NCBI RefSeq assembly: GCF_004339525.1
Contig: NZ_SMGE01000001.1
Coordinates: forward strand, 1,364,001 to 1,428,000
Length of the DNA: 64,000 nt
Direction of reading: 5' to 3'
DNA from: Flavobacterium sp. 90
GTDB lineage: Bacteria > Bacteroidota > Bacteroidia > Flavobacteriales > Flavobacteriaceae
Shown here in pieces: positions 36,772 through 45,638 of the stretch; positions within the stretch are counted from its first letter, which is position 1, and the number at the start of each line of letters is the position of its first letter. The notes under the pieces were generated by a model that was not told where the DNA came from, did not search any database, and saw only the letters and a program-made list of their open reading frames with translations. The position numbers were made by a program, and so were the translations under genes.

Positions 36772-39660
36772 TTATTTCAATTTTTTCTTGATAGCAACTT
36801 CGTGGTACGCTTCAATAACATCTCTTTCTTCAATGTCATTGTAACCTTTAATCTGGATACCACAATCGTAACCTTTAGAAACTTCTTTAACATCATCTTT
36901 GAAACGTTTCAATGCAACAAGTTCACCTGTATGCACCACTACTCCATCTCTAATAACTCTAATTTTAGAAGATCTCATGATTTTACCATCCATAACCATA
37001 CATCCTGCAATAGAACCAACTTTAGAAATTTTGAAAATCTCACGAATTTCAGCTGTTCCTAAAATTTCTTCTTTCATCTCAGGAGCTAACATTCCTTCCA
37101 TCGCATCTTTCAAGTCATCGATAGCAGCGTAAATAATAGAGTAGTAACGGATATCGATTTCCTCTTTATCAGCAAGTTGTCTAGCATTTCCAGCAGGACG
37201 AACGTTAAATCCGATAATGATTGCATCAGAAGCAGAAGCCAACATAACATCAGTTTCAGTAATTGCTCCAACACCTTTATGGATAATATTAATTTGAATT
37301 TCTTCAGTAGATAGTTTAGAGAACGAATCTGATAATGCTTCAACAGATCCATCAACGTCTCCTTTAAGGATTACGTTCAACTCTTTAAACTGACCAAGAG
37401 CAATACGACGACCAATTTCATCAAGTGTAATATGACGTTGTGTACGTACAGATTGTTCACGCATTAATTGAGAACGTTTTGATGCAATTTGTTTTGCTTC
37501 TTTTTCGTCTTCAAAAACGTTAAACTTATCACCCGCAGTTGCAGCTCCATCAAGACCTAAAACAGATACCGGAGTAGACGGACCAGCTTCTTTAACAATA
37601 TGTCCACGTTCGTCATGCATAGCTTTAATTTTACCATGATGTTTTCCTGCCAACATATAATCTCCAACTCTTAAAGTTCCGTGTTGAACTAAGATTGTAG
37701 AAACATATCCTTTTCCTTTATCTAAGAAAGCCTCAACTACAGTTCCCTGCGCTGCTTTATTTGGATTCGATTTTAAATCTAAAATCTCAGCCTCTAATAA
37801 AACTTTTTCTAATAATTCTTTTACTCCTGTTCCAACTTTTGCAGAAATATCATGTGACTGAATTTTTCCACCCCAATCTTCAACAAGTAAATTCATACTA
37901 GCCAAACGCTCTTTGATTTTCTCAACATTCGCATTTGGTTTATCAATTTTATTGATTGCAAATATAATTGGCACTCCAGCAGCTTGTGCGTGAGAGATCG
38001 CCTCTTTTGTTTGTGGCATGATATCATCATCCGCCGCTACAACAATAATCGCGATATCCGTAACTTGAGCTCCACGTGCACGCATCGCGGTAAACGCCTC
38101 GTGACCCGGTGTATCTAAGAATGCGATTTTTTGACCGTTATCTAAAGTTACTCCATATGCTCCAATGTGCTGTGTAATACCTCCAGACTCACCAGCGATA
38201 ACATTTTCTTTACGGATATAATCCAGTAAAGATGTTTTACCGTGATCGACGTGACCCATTACAGTAACAATTGGTGCTCTTACTACTAAGTCTTCTTCTT
38301 TATCTTCAACAACCTCGATTGCTTCTTCAATATCAACTGTAATAAACTCAACTTCGTAACCAAACTCATCGGCAACGATAGTTAATGTTTCAGCATCCAG
38401 ACGTTGGTTCATGGTAACCATGATACCAAGAGACATACAAGTTCCAATTACTTTAGTAATCGGCACATCCATCATGATCGCAATTTCACCTACAGTAACA
38501 AACTCAGTAACTTTAATAGTTTTACTTCCTTCGTCAAGTGCTCTTTGCTCTTCATCAGATTTCTGACGGTGTGTATCTCTTTTATCTCTTCTGTATTTAG
38601 CAGCTTTAGATTTTCCACCTTTACCTTGAAGTTTTTCAAGAGTCTCTCTAATTTGGTTTTTTACTTCCTCTTCAGTAGGCTCAACTTTAGCTACAATTGC
38701 AGGACGGTTTCCTTTTACAAAACCTGGTCTTGCACTTCTGTTAGCATTAAATCCTCCACCACCGGTATTAGGTGTGATTTTATTAGGATTTGGAGTTCCC
38801 GGCGCATTACCTGTTGCAGGTTTTGGTGCACCCGGAGTTCCAGGCTTAGGAGCAATTCTTTTACGCTTATTTTTGTTAGCGTTATTATTATTTGCTCCAG
38901 GAGCTCCCGGTTTATTAGGAGTTATCTTTGGATCTTCTTTCTTTTTCTTAGGCTTATTAAATTGAGATAAATCAATTGTTTGTCCAGTAAGAGTAGTTCC
39001 AGATAATTTTTGATATTGAGTAGTGATAGTTTCCTCAGCAGTTGTAGGATCTGTTGAAATAACAGGTTCCGGTGCTACTTTAGGAGCTTCCACTTTTACT
39101 TCTTTTTTCTCTGTAATAATTGGTTTTTCTACCTTTTTCTCTTCAGAAACTACAGGAACCACTACCGGCTCAGGCTGTACAACTTCTTTTTGAACAGGTT
39201 TTTCTGGTTGAGTTGGAGCAACAACTACTTTTGGTTCTTCAGCCTTAACTGGTTCCTCAACAATAGGAGGAGTAGAAACAACTGCAGGTTTCTTTGGATT
39301 TAAATCAATTTTACCAACTTGAACAGGTCCGGTTACAACAGCTCTCGCTTTTATAATCTCTTGTTGCTTTTGGCGTTCCTCGTCTTGTCTGCGTTTATCC
39401 TCAATTTCTTTCTCACGCTCAACACGTAATGCTTCTTTTTCTTTTCTTTTCTCTTCTCCTACCTCTTTAGAAGCTTCCTTATTCCCCTTATCGCCCGCAA
39501 ATTGGCTTTGTAGGATATTAAATTCGCTATCAGAAATTTTCGCATTTGGATTTGCATCAATAGCAATTCCCTTATCTTTTAGATAATCAACAGCTCTTTC
39601 TAACGAAATATTTAATTCCCTTAAAACCTTGTTTATTCTTATTACTCTCTCTTCAGACAT
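36772..39660 (-). CDS. infB: Translation initiation factor IF-2
   Basis: IF-2 is the GTPase that places initiator tRNA on the 30S subunit and promotes subunit joining. At 962 aa it has an IF2_N domain (1-50), a long low-complexity linker of Lys/Glu/Pro then Gly/Asn/Pro (about 60-330), a second N-terminal module (380-450), and the G domain from GHVDHGKTS (about 465) through DTPGHEAF and NKID. Domains II, III and IV follow to the C-terminus. It is the last gene of the rimP-nusA-infB operon, 48 bp after nusA. Confidence 0.98.
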   Translation of the reverse strand: MSEERVIRINKVLRELNISLERAVDYLKDKGIAIDANPNAKISDSEFNILQSQFAGDKGNKEASKEVGEEKRKEKEALRVEREKEIEDKRRQDEERQKQQEIIKARAVVTGPVQVGKIDLNPKKPAVVSTPPIVEEPVKAEEPKVVVAPTQPEKPVQKEVVQPEPVVVPVVSEEKKVEKPIITEKKEVKVEAPKVAPEPVISTDPTTAEETITTQYQKLSGTTLTGQTIDLSQFNKPKKKKEDPKITPNKPGAPGANNNNANKNKRKRIAPKPGTPGAPKPATGNAPGTPNPNKITPNTGGGGFNANRSARPGFVKGNRPAIVAKVEPTEEEVKNQIRETLEKLQGKGGKSKAAKYRRDKRDTHRQKSDEEQRALDEGSKTIKVTEFVTVGEIAIMMDVPITKVIGTCMSLGIMVTMNQRLDAETLTIVADEFGYEVEFITVDIEEAIEVVEDKEEDLVVRAPIVTVMGHVDHGKTSLLDYIRKENVIAGESGGITQHIGAYGVTLDNGQKIAFLDTPGHEAFTAMRARGAQVTDIAIIVVAADDDIMPQTKEAISHAQAAGVPIIFAINKIDKPNANVEKIKERLASMNLLVEDWGGKIQSHDISAKVGTGVKELLEKVLLEAEILDLKSNPNKAAQGTVVEAFLDKGKGYVSTILVQHGTLRVGDYMLAGKHHGKIKAMHDERGHIVKEAGPSTPVSVLGLDGAATAGDKFNVFEDEKEAKQIASKRSQLMREQSVRTQRHITLDEIGRRIALGQFKELNVILKGDVDGSVEALSDSFSKLSTEEIQINIIHKGVGAITETDVMLASASDAIIIGFNVRPAGNARQLADKEEIDIRYYSIIYAAIDDLKDAMEGMLAPEMKEEILGTAEIREIFKISKVGSIAGCMVMDGKIMRSSKIRVIRDGVVVHTGELVALKRFKDDVKEVSKGYDCGIQIKGYNDIEERDVIEAYHEVAIKKKLK

Positions 39661-39708
39661 ATAACCTTTTTATTATTACCTTTTTCGTTGTGTTGTTAGA
39701 GCAGATAA

Positions 39709-40956
39709 CTAGCTATCAAACTCTTCTTTTAGTATTTTCATAACATCAAGAATTGTTTCCTCTTCTAAATCTGTTCTTCTTACTAAATCTTCTACTTCTT
39801 GTTTTAAGATACTTCTAGCTGTATCTAAACCAATTTTTGCAAATTCTTCGATAACCCAGCCTTCAATTTCATCTGAAAACTCAGTTAATTCAACGTCATC
39901 ATCTTCACCACTAGCAACATCACCTTCTCTAATAACATCCAGCTCATAGCCTGTAAGCTGACCTGCTAATTTAATATTGTGACCTCCTCTACCAATTGCT
40001 TTAGATACTTCTTCTAATTTCAAGAATACTTCAGCTCTTTTGTTTTCTTCATCAATTTTGATAGAAGAAACTTTTGCAGGGCTTAATGCTCTTGTAATAA
40101 ACAATTGAATGTTGTTTGTATAGTTGATTACGTCGATATTTTCGTTTCCTAATTCGCGAACAATTCCGTGAATACGAGATCCTTTCATACCAACACAAGC
40201 TCCAACAGGATCAATTCTATCATCATAAGAATCTACCGCTACTTTTGCTTTTTCACCAGGAATACGAACTACATTTTTAACAGTAATTAATCCGTCGAAA
40301 ACTTCAGGAATTTCTTGTTCAAACAATTTCTCCAAAAACTTCTCAGAAGTTCTAGACATAATAATTTGAGGTTTGTTTCCTTTTAATTCAACGCTTTCAA
40401 TGATTCCACGTACATTATCTCCTTTACGGAAAAAATCAGACGGAATTTGTTTTTCTTTCGGAAGCACAATTTCGTTCCCTTCATCATCTACTAAGATAAC
40501 AACTCTTGGGCGAACGTGGTGCACTTCGGCAGTATAAATATCACCAATAATATCTTTAAATTGTTTATAAAGATTTGTATTATCGTGTTCGTGAATTTTA
40601 GATATTAAGTTTTGGCGTAAAGCTAAAATAGCTCTTCGTCCTAAATCAATCAATTTAACTTCTTCAGAAACTTCTTCACCAATTTCAAAATCCGCTTCGA
40701 TCATTCTAGCCTCTGTCAATGTAATTTCTTCATTTTCAAAATCAAGATCTTCATCAGCAACAATTACTCTTCTTCTCCATATCTCCATATCACCTTTATC
40801 AGGATTAATAATAATATCGAAGTTATCATCAGAACCGTATTTTTTCTTCAATGCATTTCTAAACACGTCCTCTAAAATTGCCATAAGCGTTACACGATCA
40901 ATAAGTTTATTATCTTTAAACTCTGAGAATGAATCGATTAATGCTAAATTTTCCAT
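39709..40956 (-). CDS. nusA: Transcription termination/antitermination factor NusA
   Basis: NusA binds RNA polymerase and modulates pausing, termination and antitermination. At 415 aa it has the N-terminal polymerase-binding domain (1-125), an S1 domain (about 130-200) and two KH domains (about 230-375; GMKGSRIHGIVRELGNE and IGRGGHNIKLA). It ends with one short acidic stretch and a helical end, without the repeated C-terminal modules of E. coli NusA. It lies 13 bp after rimP and 48 bp before infB. Confidence 0.97.
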   Translation of the reverse strand: MENLALIDSFSEFKDNKLIDRVTLMAILEDVFRNALKKKYGSDDNFDIIINPDKGDMEIWRRRVIVADEDLDFENEEITLTEARMIEADFEIGEEVSEEVKLIDLGRRAILALRQNLISKIHEHDNTNLYKQFKDIIGDIYTAEVHHVRPRVVILVDDEGNEIVLPKEKQIPSDFFRKGDNVRGIIESVELKGNKPQIIMSRTSEKFLEKLFEQEIPEVFDGLITVKNVVRIPGEKAKVAVDSYDDRIDPVGACVGMKGSRIHGIVRELGNENIDVINYTNNIQLFITRALSPAKVSSIKIDEENKRAEVFLKLEEVSKAIGRGGHNIKLAGQLTGYELDVIREGDVASGEDDDVELTEFSDEIEGWVIEEFAKIGLDTARSILKQEVEDLVRRTDLEEETILDVMKILKEEFDS

Positions 40957-40969
40957 GCGAATTCTTTAA

Positions 40970-41434
40970 TTAAAATGTTACTGTAACAATTGCCTCTTTA
41001 ATTTCTGTATAAGGTATTTGTTGCTCTTTTTGAACTGTTTCTTTTCCTTTTCCTACTTTTTTCGGTTCTCTTGCTTTCCAAGACAAAATTATAAAAACAT
41101 CGTTAGCTTCCACTAATTCTGCTTCAATTTTTTCATTATTTGTAGTAACAATCAACGTTCTACCAATATTTTTCTTGTATTGTCTTGTCAATTTCAATGG
41201 TGATCCTACTCCAACCGATGCTACTTCAAGCGAAAAATCCTGTTCTTCACGATCCAGATTATTCTCGACTGCACGACTAATATCGATACAATCCTGCAGC
41301 GCCACTCCATTATCTCCGTCTAAGCCAACACTAATTTTAAAAGAGTCAGAAATAGCCAGATCAATCAAAAAGATTGATGGTTTTTCCAGAAGAGCTTCTG
41401 TAATTAATCCGTTTACTTTTTCTTTAAATGTCAT
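40970..41434 (-). CDS. rimP: Ribosome maturation factor RimP
   Basis: RimP is needed for late assembly of the 30S subunit. The start at 41434 (154 aa, [11 protein letters not shown]) is chosen. An upstream ATG at 41470 would add 12 residues encoded by a perfect hairpin and is probably part of the leader. [14 protein letters not shown] and [10 protein letters not shown] are typical of the N-terminal domain. The gene order rimP-nusA-infB is widely conserved. It is transcribed from the promoter at 41497-41524. Confidence 0.96.
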   Translation of the reverse strand: MTFKEKVNGLITEALLEKPSIFLIDLAISDSFKISVGLDGDNGVALQDCIDISRAVENNLDREEQDFSLEVASVGVGSPLKLTRQYKKNIGRTLIVTTNNEKIEAELVEANDVFIILSWKAREPKKVGKGKETVQKEQQIPYTEIKEAIVTVTF

Positions 41435-41442
41435 AATTTTAT

Positions 41443-41468
41443 AAAAAGAGGGGACACTTAGTCCCCTC
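41443..41468 (-). promoter_or_regulatory. Terminator-like hairpin in the rimP-nusA-infB leader
   Basis: On the minus strand GAGGGGAC (41468-41461), a 5-nt loop and GTCCCCTC (41455-41448) are followed by five T. This hairpin lies between the promoter and the rimP ATG, which is 9 bases past the T tract. It has the form of an intrinsic terminator, so it may work as an attenuator of the operon. Confidence 0.65.
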
Positions 41469-41496
41469 ATTATTTAGATTTTAATAAATAACGGTG

Positions 41497-41524
41497 CAAA
41501 TATAGTGTTTTTTTTATAAATCAA
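41497..41524 (-). promoter_or_regulatory. Promoter of rimP-nusA-infB
   Basis: On the minus strand TTG (41524-41522), a 17-nt spacer and TATATTTG (41504-41497) make a canonical Bacteroidota promoter. Transcription would start near 41490, giving a leader of about 55 nt that contains the hairpin. Confidence 0.8.
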
Positions 41525-41534
41525 AATAAATAGA

Positions 41535-41561
41535 TTGCTCTAAAAATATTTCTTATCTTTA
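41535..41561 (+). promoter_or_regulatory. Possible promoter of the universal stress gene
   Basis: TTG (41535-41537), a 16-nt spacer and TATCTTTA (41554-41561), one mismatch from TAnnTTTG. It lies back to back with the rimP promoter and 49 bases before the ATG. Confidence 0.4.
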
Positions 41562-41610
41562 TAGTAGCATTAAAATAACGGAATTTCACATTATTTAACC
41601 CCTAAAGATC

Positions 41611-42435
41611 ATGAAACGAATTCTAGTACCTACCGACTTCTCAGAACACGCAGAAGACGCTTTAAAAGTTGCTGCCAAAATTGCCCAAAAAAACGATTCC
41701 GAAATTATCATTTTGCACATGCTTGAATTACCACATCAGATGAATGATGCAATTTTGGGCGGCGCAAGCATTCCGGAAACCATGCTTTTCATGAAAAAGG
41801 CAAACGAAATGCTTGACGAAATTTCATCAAAACCATATCTTGAAGGAATAAAAGTAACTGAAATTGTAAAAATTGACAAGCCAATTCATGGAATTACTCA
41901 GGTAAGCAAAGATCATGAAATTGACTTAATCGTTATGGGTTCACACGGTTCCTCTGGAATTGAAGAACTTTTAATAGGCTCAAATACCGAAAAAGTAGTC
42001 CGAAATTCTGAAATTCCCGTTTTGGTAATCAAAAAAGACATCACAGACTTCAAAGTAGGAAATATCGTATTTGCTTCTGACTTTTCTGAAGAAACAAAAA
42101 AACCTTTCGAAAAACTTTTGAATTTCACTAAATTCTTCGAATCAAAAATTCATTTAGTTACAATTTGCACTCCAAACAGCTTTAAACCAACACATGTTCT
42201 TCAAAAAGCCATGGATAATTTTATATCTGAATTCAATATCACCAATTACACTACTCAAATCTATAACGACACCAATATCGAAAAAGGAATTATCAATTTT
42301 GCAAACAGCATAAACGCTGACATTATTGGAATGTGCACACACGGAAGAACTGGTTTTGCTCACTTTTTTAACGGAAGTATCAGCGAAGGCCTAGTAAACC
42401 ATACCATAAAACCTGTCGTAACCTTTAAGATTTAA
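41611..42435 (+). CDS. Universal stress protein with two Usp domains
   Basis: This 274-aa cytoplasmic protein has two tandem Usp folds, residues about 1-145 and 146-274. Each carries the ATP-binding type loop: MGSHGSSG with GSNTEKV in the first and THGRTG with GSISEGL in the second. Such proteins respond to starvation, oxygen limitation or other stress, and their exact output is rarely known. It stands alone between the rimP operon and the aldehyde dehydrogenase. Confidence 0.92.
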   Translation: MKRILVPTDFSEHAEDALKVAAKIAQKNDSEIIILHMLELPHQMNDAILGGASIPETMLFMKKANEMLDEISSKPYLEGIKVTEIVKIDKPIHGITQVSKDHEIDLIVMGSHGSSGIEELLIGSNTEKVVRNSEIPVLVIKKDITDFKVGNIVFASDFSEETKKPFEKLLNFTKFFESKIHLVTICTPNSFKPTHVLQKAMDNFISEFNITNYTTQIYNDTNIEKGIINFANSINADIIGMCTHGRTGFAHFFNGSISEGLVNHTIKPVVTFKI

Positions 42436-42472
42436 GCAAATATTCTACAAAGACAAAACATTTATCCTCACC

Positions 42473-42501
42473 AAAAGCCTTTCAAATGAAGGGCTTTTTT
42501 T
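42473..42501 (+). terminator. Terminator after the universal stress gene
   Basis: AAAAGCCTTTC pairs with GAAGGGCTTTT around AAAT, with one G-T pair, and is followed by a long T run. Confidence 0.85.
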
Positions 42502-42640
42502 TTACATATAAATATTATTCAATTGTTCCTTAAAAAAAATCACATGAGCTTTTTAGCAAAGTACATCTGAGCTTTTCAACAAAACAGAAGAGCTAATTAA
42601 TATAGAAATTTGTCAAATAAAAATCATAATAAAACACAAC

Positions 42641-44056
42641 ATGAAAACAATAGACAAAATCTACATTAATGGAGAATTCGTAACTCCGCAAGGACAAGAA
42701 TATTTTGACTTAATAAGTCCAACAACAAACGAAAAACTAGGAAGGGTTCTTTTAGGAAACAAAGAAGATACCCAAAATGCAATAAATGCAGCAAAAAAAG
42801 CTTTTAAAACCTTCTCAAAAACCACAATCGCAGAAAGAATTCAATACCTAAAAAACATAAAAACTGCCATCGAAAAAAGAAAAGTAGATTTCATAAATGT
42901 AATGGTCGAAGAATACGGCGGAACGCTTCAATTTTCAACAATCAGCTACGAGTATATGCTAAAAGGTTTTGATTCCGCGATTAACCTATTAAGCACTTAT
43001 GATTTCACTAAAAAAATGGGAGAATCTGAAGTTCAAATGACGCCACTGGGAGTTGTAGGAATTATTATCCCCTGGAATTCAAGCAATGGTTTTATATGCA
43101 GCAAATTATCAACTGCAATTGTCGCAGGATGCACAACAGTTATAAAACCAAGCGAAATGAGCGCTCAGCAAACGCAATTAATAACAGAATGCCTTCATGA
43201 AGCAAGACTACCAAAAGGCGTTTTTAATATCGTAAACGGACTTGGTGAAGTTGTTGGAGCCGAAATAAGCCGTAACCCGGATATTGCAAAAATTTCTTTT
43301 ACAGGATCAACGACTGTCGGAAAAATTATTGCAACAGAAGCCATTAATACCATGAAACGCGTTACACTTGAACTTGGAGGAAAATCTCCGAATATTATTT
43401 TAGACGATGCTAATTTTTCAGAAGCAATTCCGTTAGCTATAATTGCCGCTTACATGAACAACGGACAAGCCTGTATTGCAGGAACAAGATTATTAGTTCC
43501 CGAAAATAAACTTGACGAAGTCAAAACTCTTGTTAAAGAAATAGTTTCAAAAACAATTGTTGGCGATCCAAAAAACGAAACGACAGCAGTTGGACCAATG
43601 GTCAGCAATAAACAATACGATCGCGTTCAGGATTACATTCAAACAGGGATAAATGAAGGTGCAGAAATTCTTGTTGGCGGCTTAGGAAAACCAGAAGGAT
43701 TAGAAAAAGGAAACTTTGTAAAACCAACCGTTTTTATTAATGTAAACAACCAAATGCGCATTGCGAGAGAAGAAATATTCGGCCCGGTTTTATCCATTAT
43801 TAGTTATAAAACCGAAGAAGAAGCAATCGAAATAGCCAATGATACGACATACGGACTACAAGCTTATGTAAGTTCATCAAACAAAGAAAGAGCTCACAAA
43901 GTTGCTTCACAAATTAATGCAGGACGCGTTCAGATAAACGGAATCGGACATGATCCAATGGCACCTTTTGGCGGATTTAAACAATCAGGAATAGGAAGAG
44001 AATTCGGAGTCTTAGGACTCGAAGCATATCTTGAACCAAGAGCATTAATTCAATAA
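42641..44056 (+). CDS. NAD(P)-dependent aldehyde dehydrogenase
   Basis: This 471-aa enzyme oxidises an aldehyde to the acid. The Rossmann motif FTGSTTVGK, the general base in ELGGKSPN (about Glu244), the nucleophile in NNGQACIAG (about Cys278) and EEIFGPVLS are all present. The length is normal and the protein is cytoplasmic. Substrate specificity cannot be read. An AraC-type gene starts 70 bp downstream on the same strand, separated by a terminator, and is the likely regulator. Confidence 0.95.
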   Translation: MKTIDKIYINGEFVTPQGQEYFDLISPTTNEKLGRVLLGNKEDTQNAINAAKKAFKTFSKTTIAERIQYLKNIKTAIEKRKVDFINVMVEEYGGTLQFSTISYEYMLKGFDSAINLLSTYDFTKKMGESEVQMTPLGVVGIIIPWNSSNGFICSKLSTAIVAGCTTVIKPSEMSAQQTQLITECLHEARLPKGVFNIVNGLGEVVGAEISRNPDIAKISFTGSTTVGKIIATEAINTMKRVTLELGGKSPNIILDDANFSEAIPLAIIAAYMNNGQACIAGTRLLVPENKLDEVKTLVKEIVSKTIVGDPKNETTAVGPMVSNKQYDRVQDYIQTGINEGAEILVGGLGKPEGLEKGNFVKPTVFINVNNQMRIAREEIFGPVLSIISYKTEEEAIEIANDTTYGLQAYVSSSNKERAHKVASQINAGRVQINGIGHDPMAPFGGFKQSGIGREFGVLGLEAYLEPRALIQ

Positions 44057-44070
44057 AAAACAACATTAAC

Positions 44071-44114
44071 AGATCCGGACATCTTTAGACAAAAAGATTT
44101 TCCGGATCTTTTTA
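44071..44114 (+). terminator. Terminator after aldehyde dehydrogenase
   Basis: AGATCCGGA (44071-44079) pairs with TCCGGATCT (44101-44109). An inner ATCTTT/AAAGAT pair extends the stem, and a T run follows. It separates the dehydrogenase from the AraC gene. Confidence 0.85.
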
Positions 44115-44126
44115 TAACTTTACAAT

Positions 44127-44933
44127 ATGACTGCAAAAACAAATACAAAACCTCAAATACTTTACTCCTGCTATTACGCACGCAGTCGTGAAGGCGAACA
44201 TTTTATACCGGAACACGTCTTTAGTTATCAGATTTCAGGAGAAATGACTGCTTCAGACAGCAAAAACACCTATCTCACAAAAGCAGGGGATTTTCGCTTT
44301 AGCAAAAGAAATAATTTAGCAAAATTCACCAAAATACCACCTGAAGGAGGCGAATTCAAAACAATATCTCTTTTTCTGGATCAGGAAATTTTACGCGAAA
44401 TAAGCAAAGAATATGACTTTAAAATCAACAAAAGAACAGATTCCGAAACCATGATTACATTAGCACCAAATCCGCTATACAAATCTTTCATGGAATCACT
44501 CATATCCTATCTTGAAGTTGAGCAAGAAAACAACGAAACCCTATTTAATTTAAAAATAAAAGAAGCCGTTCATCTTTTACTTAAAGTAAATCCGGAATTA
44601 AAAGATATTTTATTTGATTTTAGCGAACCTGGAAAAATGGATCTCGAAGCTTTTATGAATAAAAACTTCCATTTTAATGTACATCTTAATCGTTTTGCTT
44701 ATTTGACAGGAAGAAGCTTAGCCACTTTTAAAAGAGATTTCCAAAAAGTATTCCAACAAACACCCGGAAAATGGTTATTAAACAAAAGACTTCAGGAAGC
44801 TTATTATCTAATTAATCAAGGAACACCGCCATCAGAAGTTTATATAGGCGTTGGCTTTGAAGATCTTTCACATTTTTCATTTTCATTCAAGAAGAAATTC
44901 GGAATAGTTCCGTCATCTTTACTCTCTAAATAA
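44127..44933 (+). CDS. AraC-family transcriptional regulator
   Basis: This 268-aa regulator has an N-terminal domain of about 130 residues with a ligand-pocket-like beta pattern and a C-terminal AraC DNA-binding domain (RFAYLTGRSLATFKRDF, then GFEDLSHFSFSFKKKFG). It follows the aldehyde dehydrogenase, which is its probable target. The ATG at 44127 lies just past the terminator T run, so any promoter must overlap that region. Confidence 0.92.
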   Translation: MTAKTNTKPQILYSCYYARSREGEHFIPEHVFSYQISGEMTASDSKNTYLTKAGDFRFSKRNNLAKFTKIPPEGGEFKTISLFLDQEILREISKEYDFKINKRTDSETMITLAPNPLYKSFMESLISYLEVEQENNETLFNLKIKEAVHLLLKVNPELKDILFDFSEPGKMDLEAFMNKNFHFNVHLNRFAYLTGRSLATFKRDFQKVFQQTPGKWLLNKRLQEAYYLINQGTPPSEVYIGVGFEDLSHFSFSFKKKFGIVPSSLLSK

Positions 44934-44963
44934 CACTGCCTTTTAAAATCCAGCCTAGAATTC

Positions 44964-45102
44964 AACCGCAAAGAACGTAAGGTTTTTTACTTATAAGATT
45001 TAATATCAACGCAAAGTTCGCAAAGCCATAATTGACAAAGCTTTGCGAACTTTCTATTTGCAATCACAACAATAAGACAAAAACTTAGCGTTCTTTGCGG
45101 TT
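44964..45102. repeat. Nested palindromic repeat element
   Basis: The outer arms AACCGCAAAGAACG (from 44964) and CGTTCTTTGCGGTT (to 45102) enclose inner arms AAAGTTCGCAAAGC (45013-45026) and GCTTTGCGAACTTT (45040-45053). The whole 139-bp unit can fold into one long, stacked cruciform and has no coding frame. It looks like a dispersed REP- or MITE-type repeat of Flavobacterium. The gap 44934-45638 contains nothing else but the two tRNA genes, their terminators and a promoter box. Confidence 0.75.
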
Positions 45103-45124
45103 AAAATCACTAAGTTTATTCCAT

Positions 45125-45154
45125 AAAAAAAGCCTCTCTATTGAGAGGCTTTTT
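45125..45154 (-). terminator. Terminator after the first tRNA-Gln copy
   Basis: GCCTCTC (45132-45138) pairs with GAGAGGC (45143-45149), flanked by A and T runs, immediately downstream of the tRNA at 45156-45226. Confidence 0.88.
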
Positions 45155-45155
45155 G

Positions 45156-45226
45156 TTGGTCTACAAGGACTCGAACCTTGAAAGACTGCACCAAAAACAG
45201 TTGTGTTACCATTACACCATAGACCA
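45156..45226 (-). tRNA. tRNA-Gln (anticodon TTG), copy 1
   Basis: The cloverleaf is complete: acceptor TGGTCTA with TAGACCA, D arm GTGT with ACAC, anticodon stem ACTGT with GCAGT enclosing the loop TTTTGGT, and T arm CAAGG-TTCGAGT-CCTTG. The anticodon TTG reads Gln codons. The discriminator is A and CCA is not encoded. Confidence 0.97.
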
Positions 45227-45291
45227 ATAAAAAACACTTATACAGACTGCAAATTTAAAGCTTTTTTAGCTAAAACAAAGCTTTTGAGATA

Positions 45292-45319
45292 AAAAAGCCT
45301 CTCGTTTGAGAGGCTTTTT
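45292..45319 (-). terminator. Terminator after the second tRNA-Gln copy
   Basis: GCCTCTC (45297-45303) pairs with GAGAGGC (45308-45314), followed by a T run in the minus direction. It is the same stem as at 45125-45154, with a changed loop. Confidence 0.88.
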
Positions 45320-45322
45320 ATG

Positions 45323-45393
45323 TTGGTCTACAAGGACTCGAACCTTGAAAGACTGCACCAAAAACAGTTGTGTTACCATTACACCATAGACCA
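45323..45393 (-). tRNA. tRNA-Gln (anticodon TTG), copy 2
   Basis: The sequence is identical to the copy at 45156-45226, with an offset of 167 bp that also includes the terminator. Each copy is therefore its own small transcription unit or part of a two-step duplicated unit. Confidence 0.97.
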
Positions 45394-45543
45394 GCGTTGC
45401 TGTTAAGCGAGTGCAAATTTAGAGCTTTTTTTAGTTTGCGCAAACTTTTTAATAAAAAAAACTCGTTTTTTTTTCATTTTTTTTCTTTCAAACTCGTAAT
45501 GTTCACGCAACCATTTAACAAACAACAGATTAATACAATCAAA

Positions 45544-45551
45544 TACTTTTG
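45544..45551 (+). promoter_or_regulatory. -7 box upstream of the GT117 gene
   Basis: TACTTTTG fits TAnnTTTG, 88 bases before the ATG at 45639. No clear TTG lies upstream at the right distance. Confidence 0.4.
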
Positions 45552-45638
45552 TAGAATTTTATGTTAATGCTCTTCTCTTTAAACAAAAAAACATTTTCTT
45601 TGTAGGATAGAAAACATACATAATTATAACACCTAAAT

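Noticed and set aside
38404..38970. 188-aa plus-strand ORF opposite infB
   Set aside because: It is the antisense of the low-complexity linker of IF-2, rich in Ser, Phe and Arg, with no domain pattern or start signal.
41435..41470. Longer RimP start at ATG 41470
   Set aside because: The extra 12 codons are entirely the leader hairpin; the next ATG gives the normal RimP N-terminus.
44964..45102. Terminator of the AraC gene at 44127-44933
   Set aside because: The nested palindrome is too long and lacks a T tract; it fits a dispersed repeat better.
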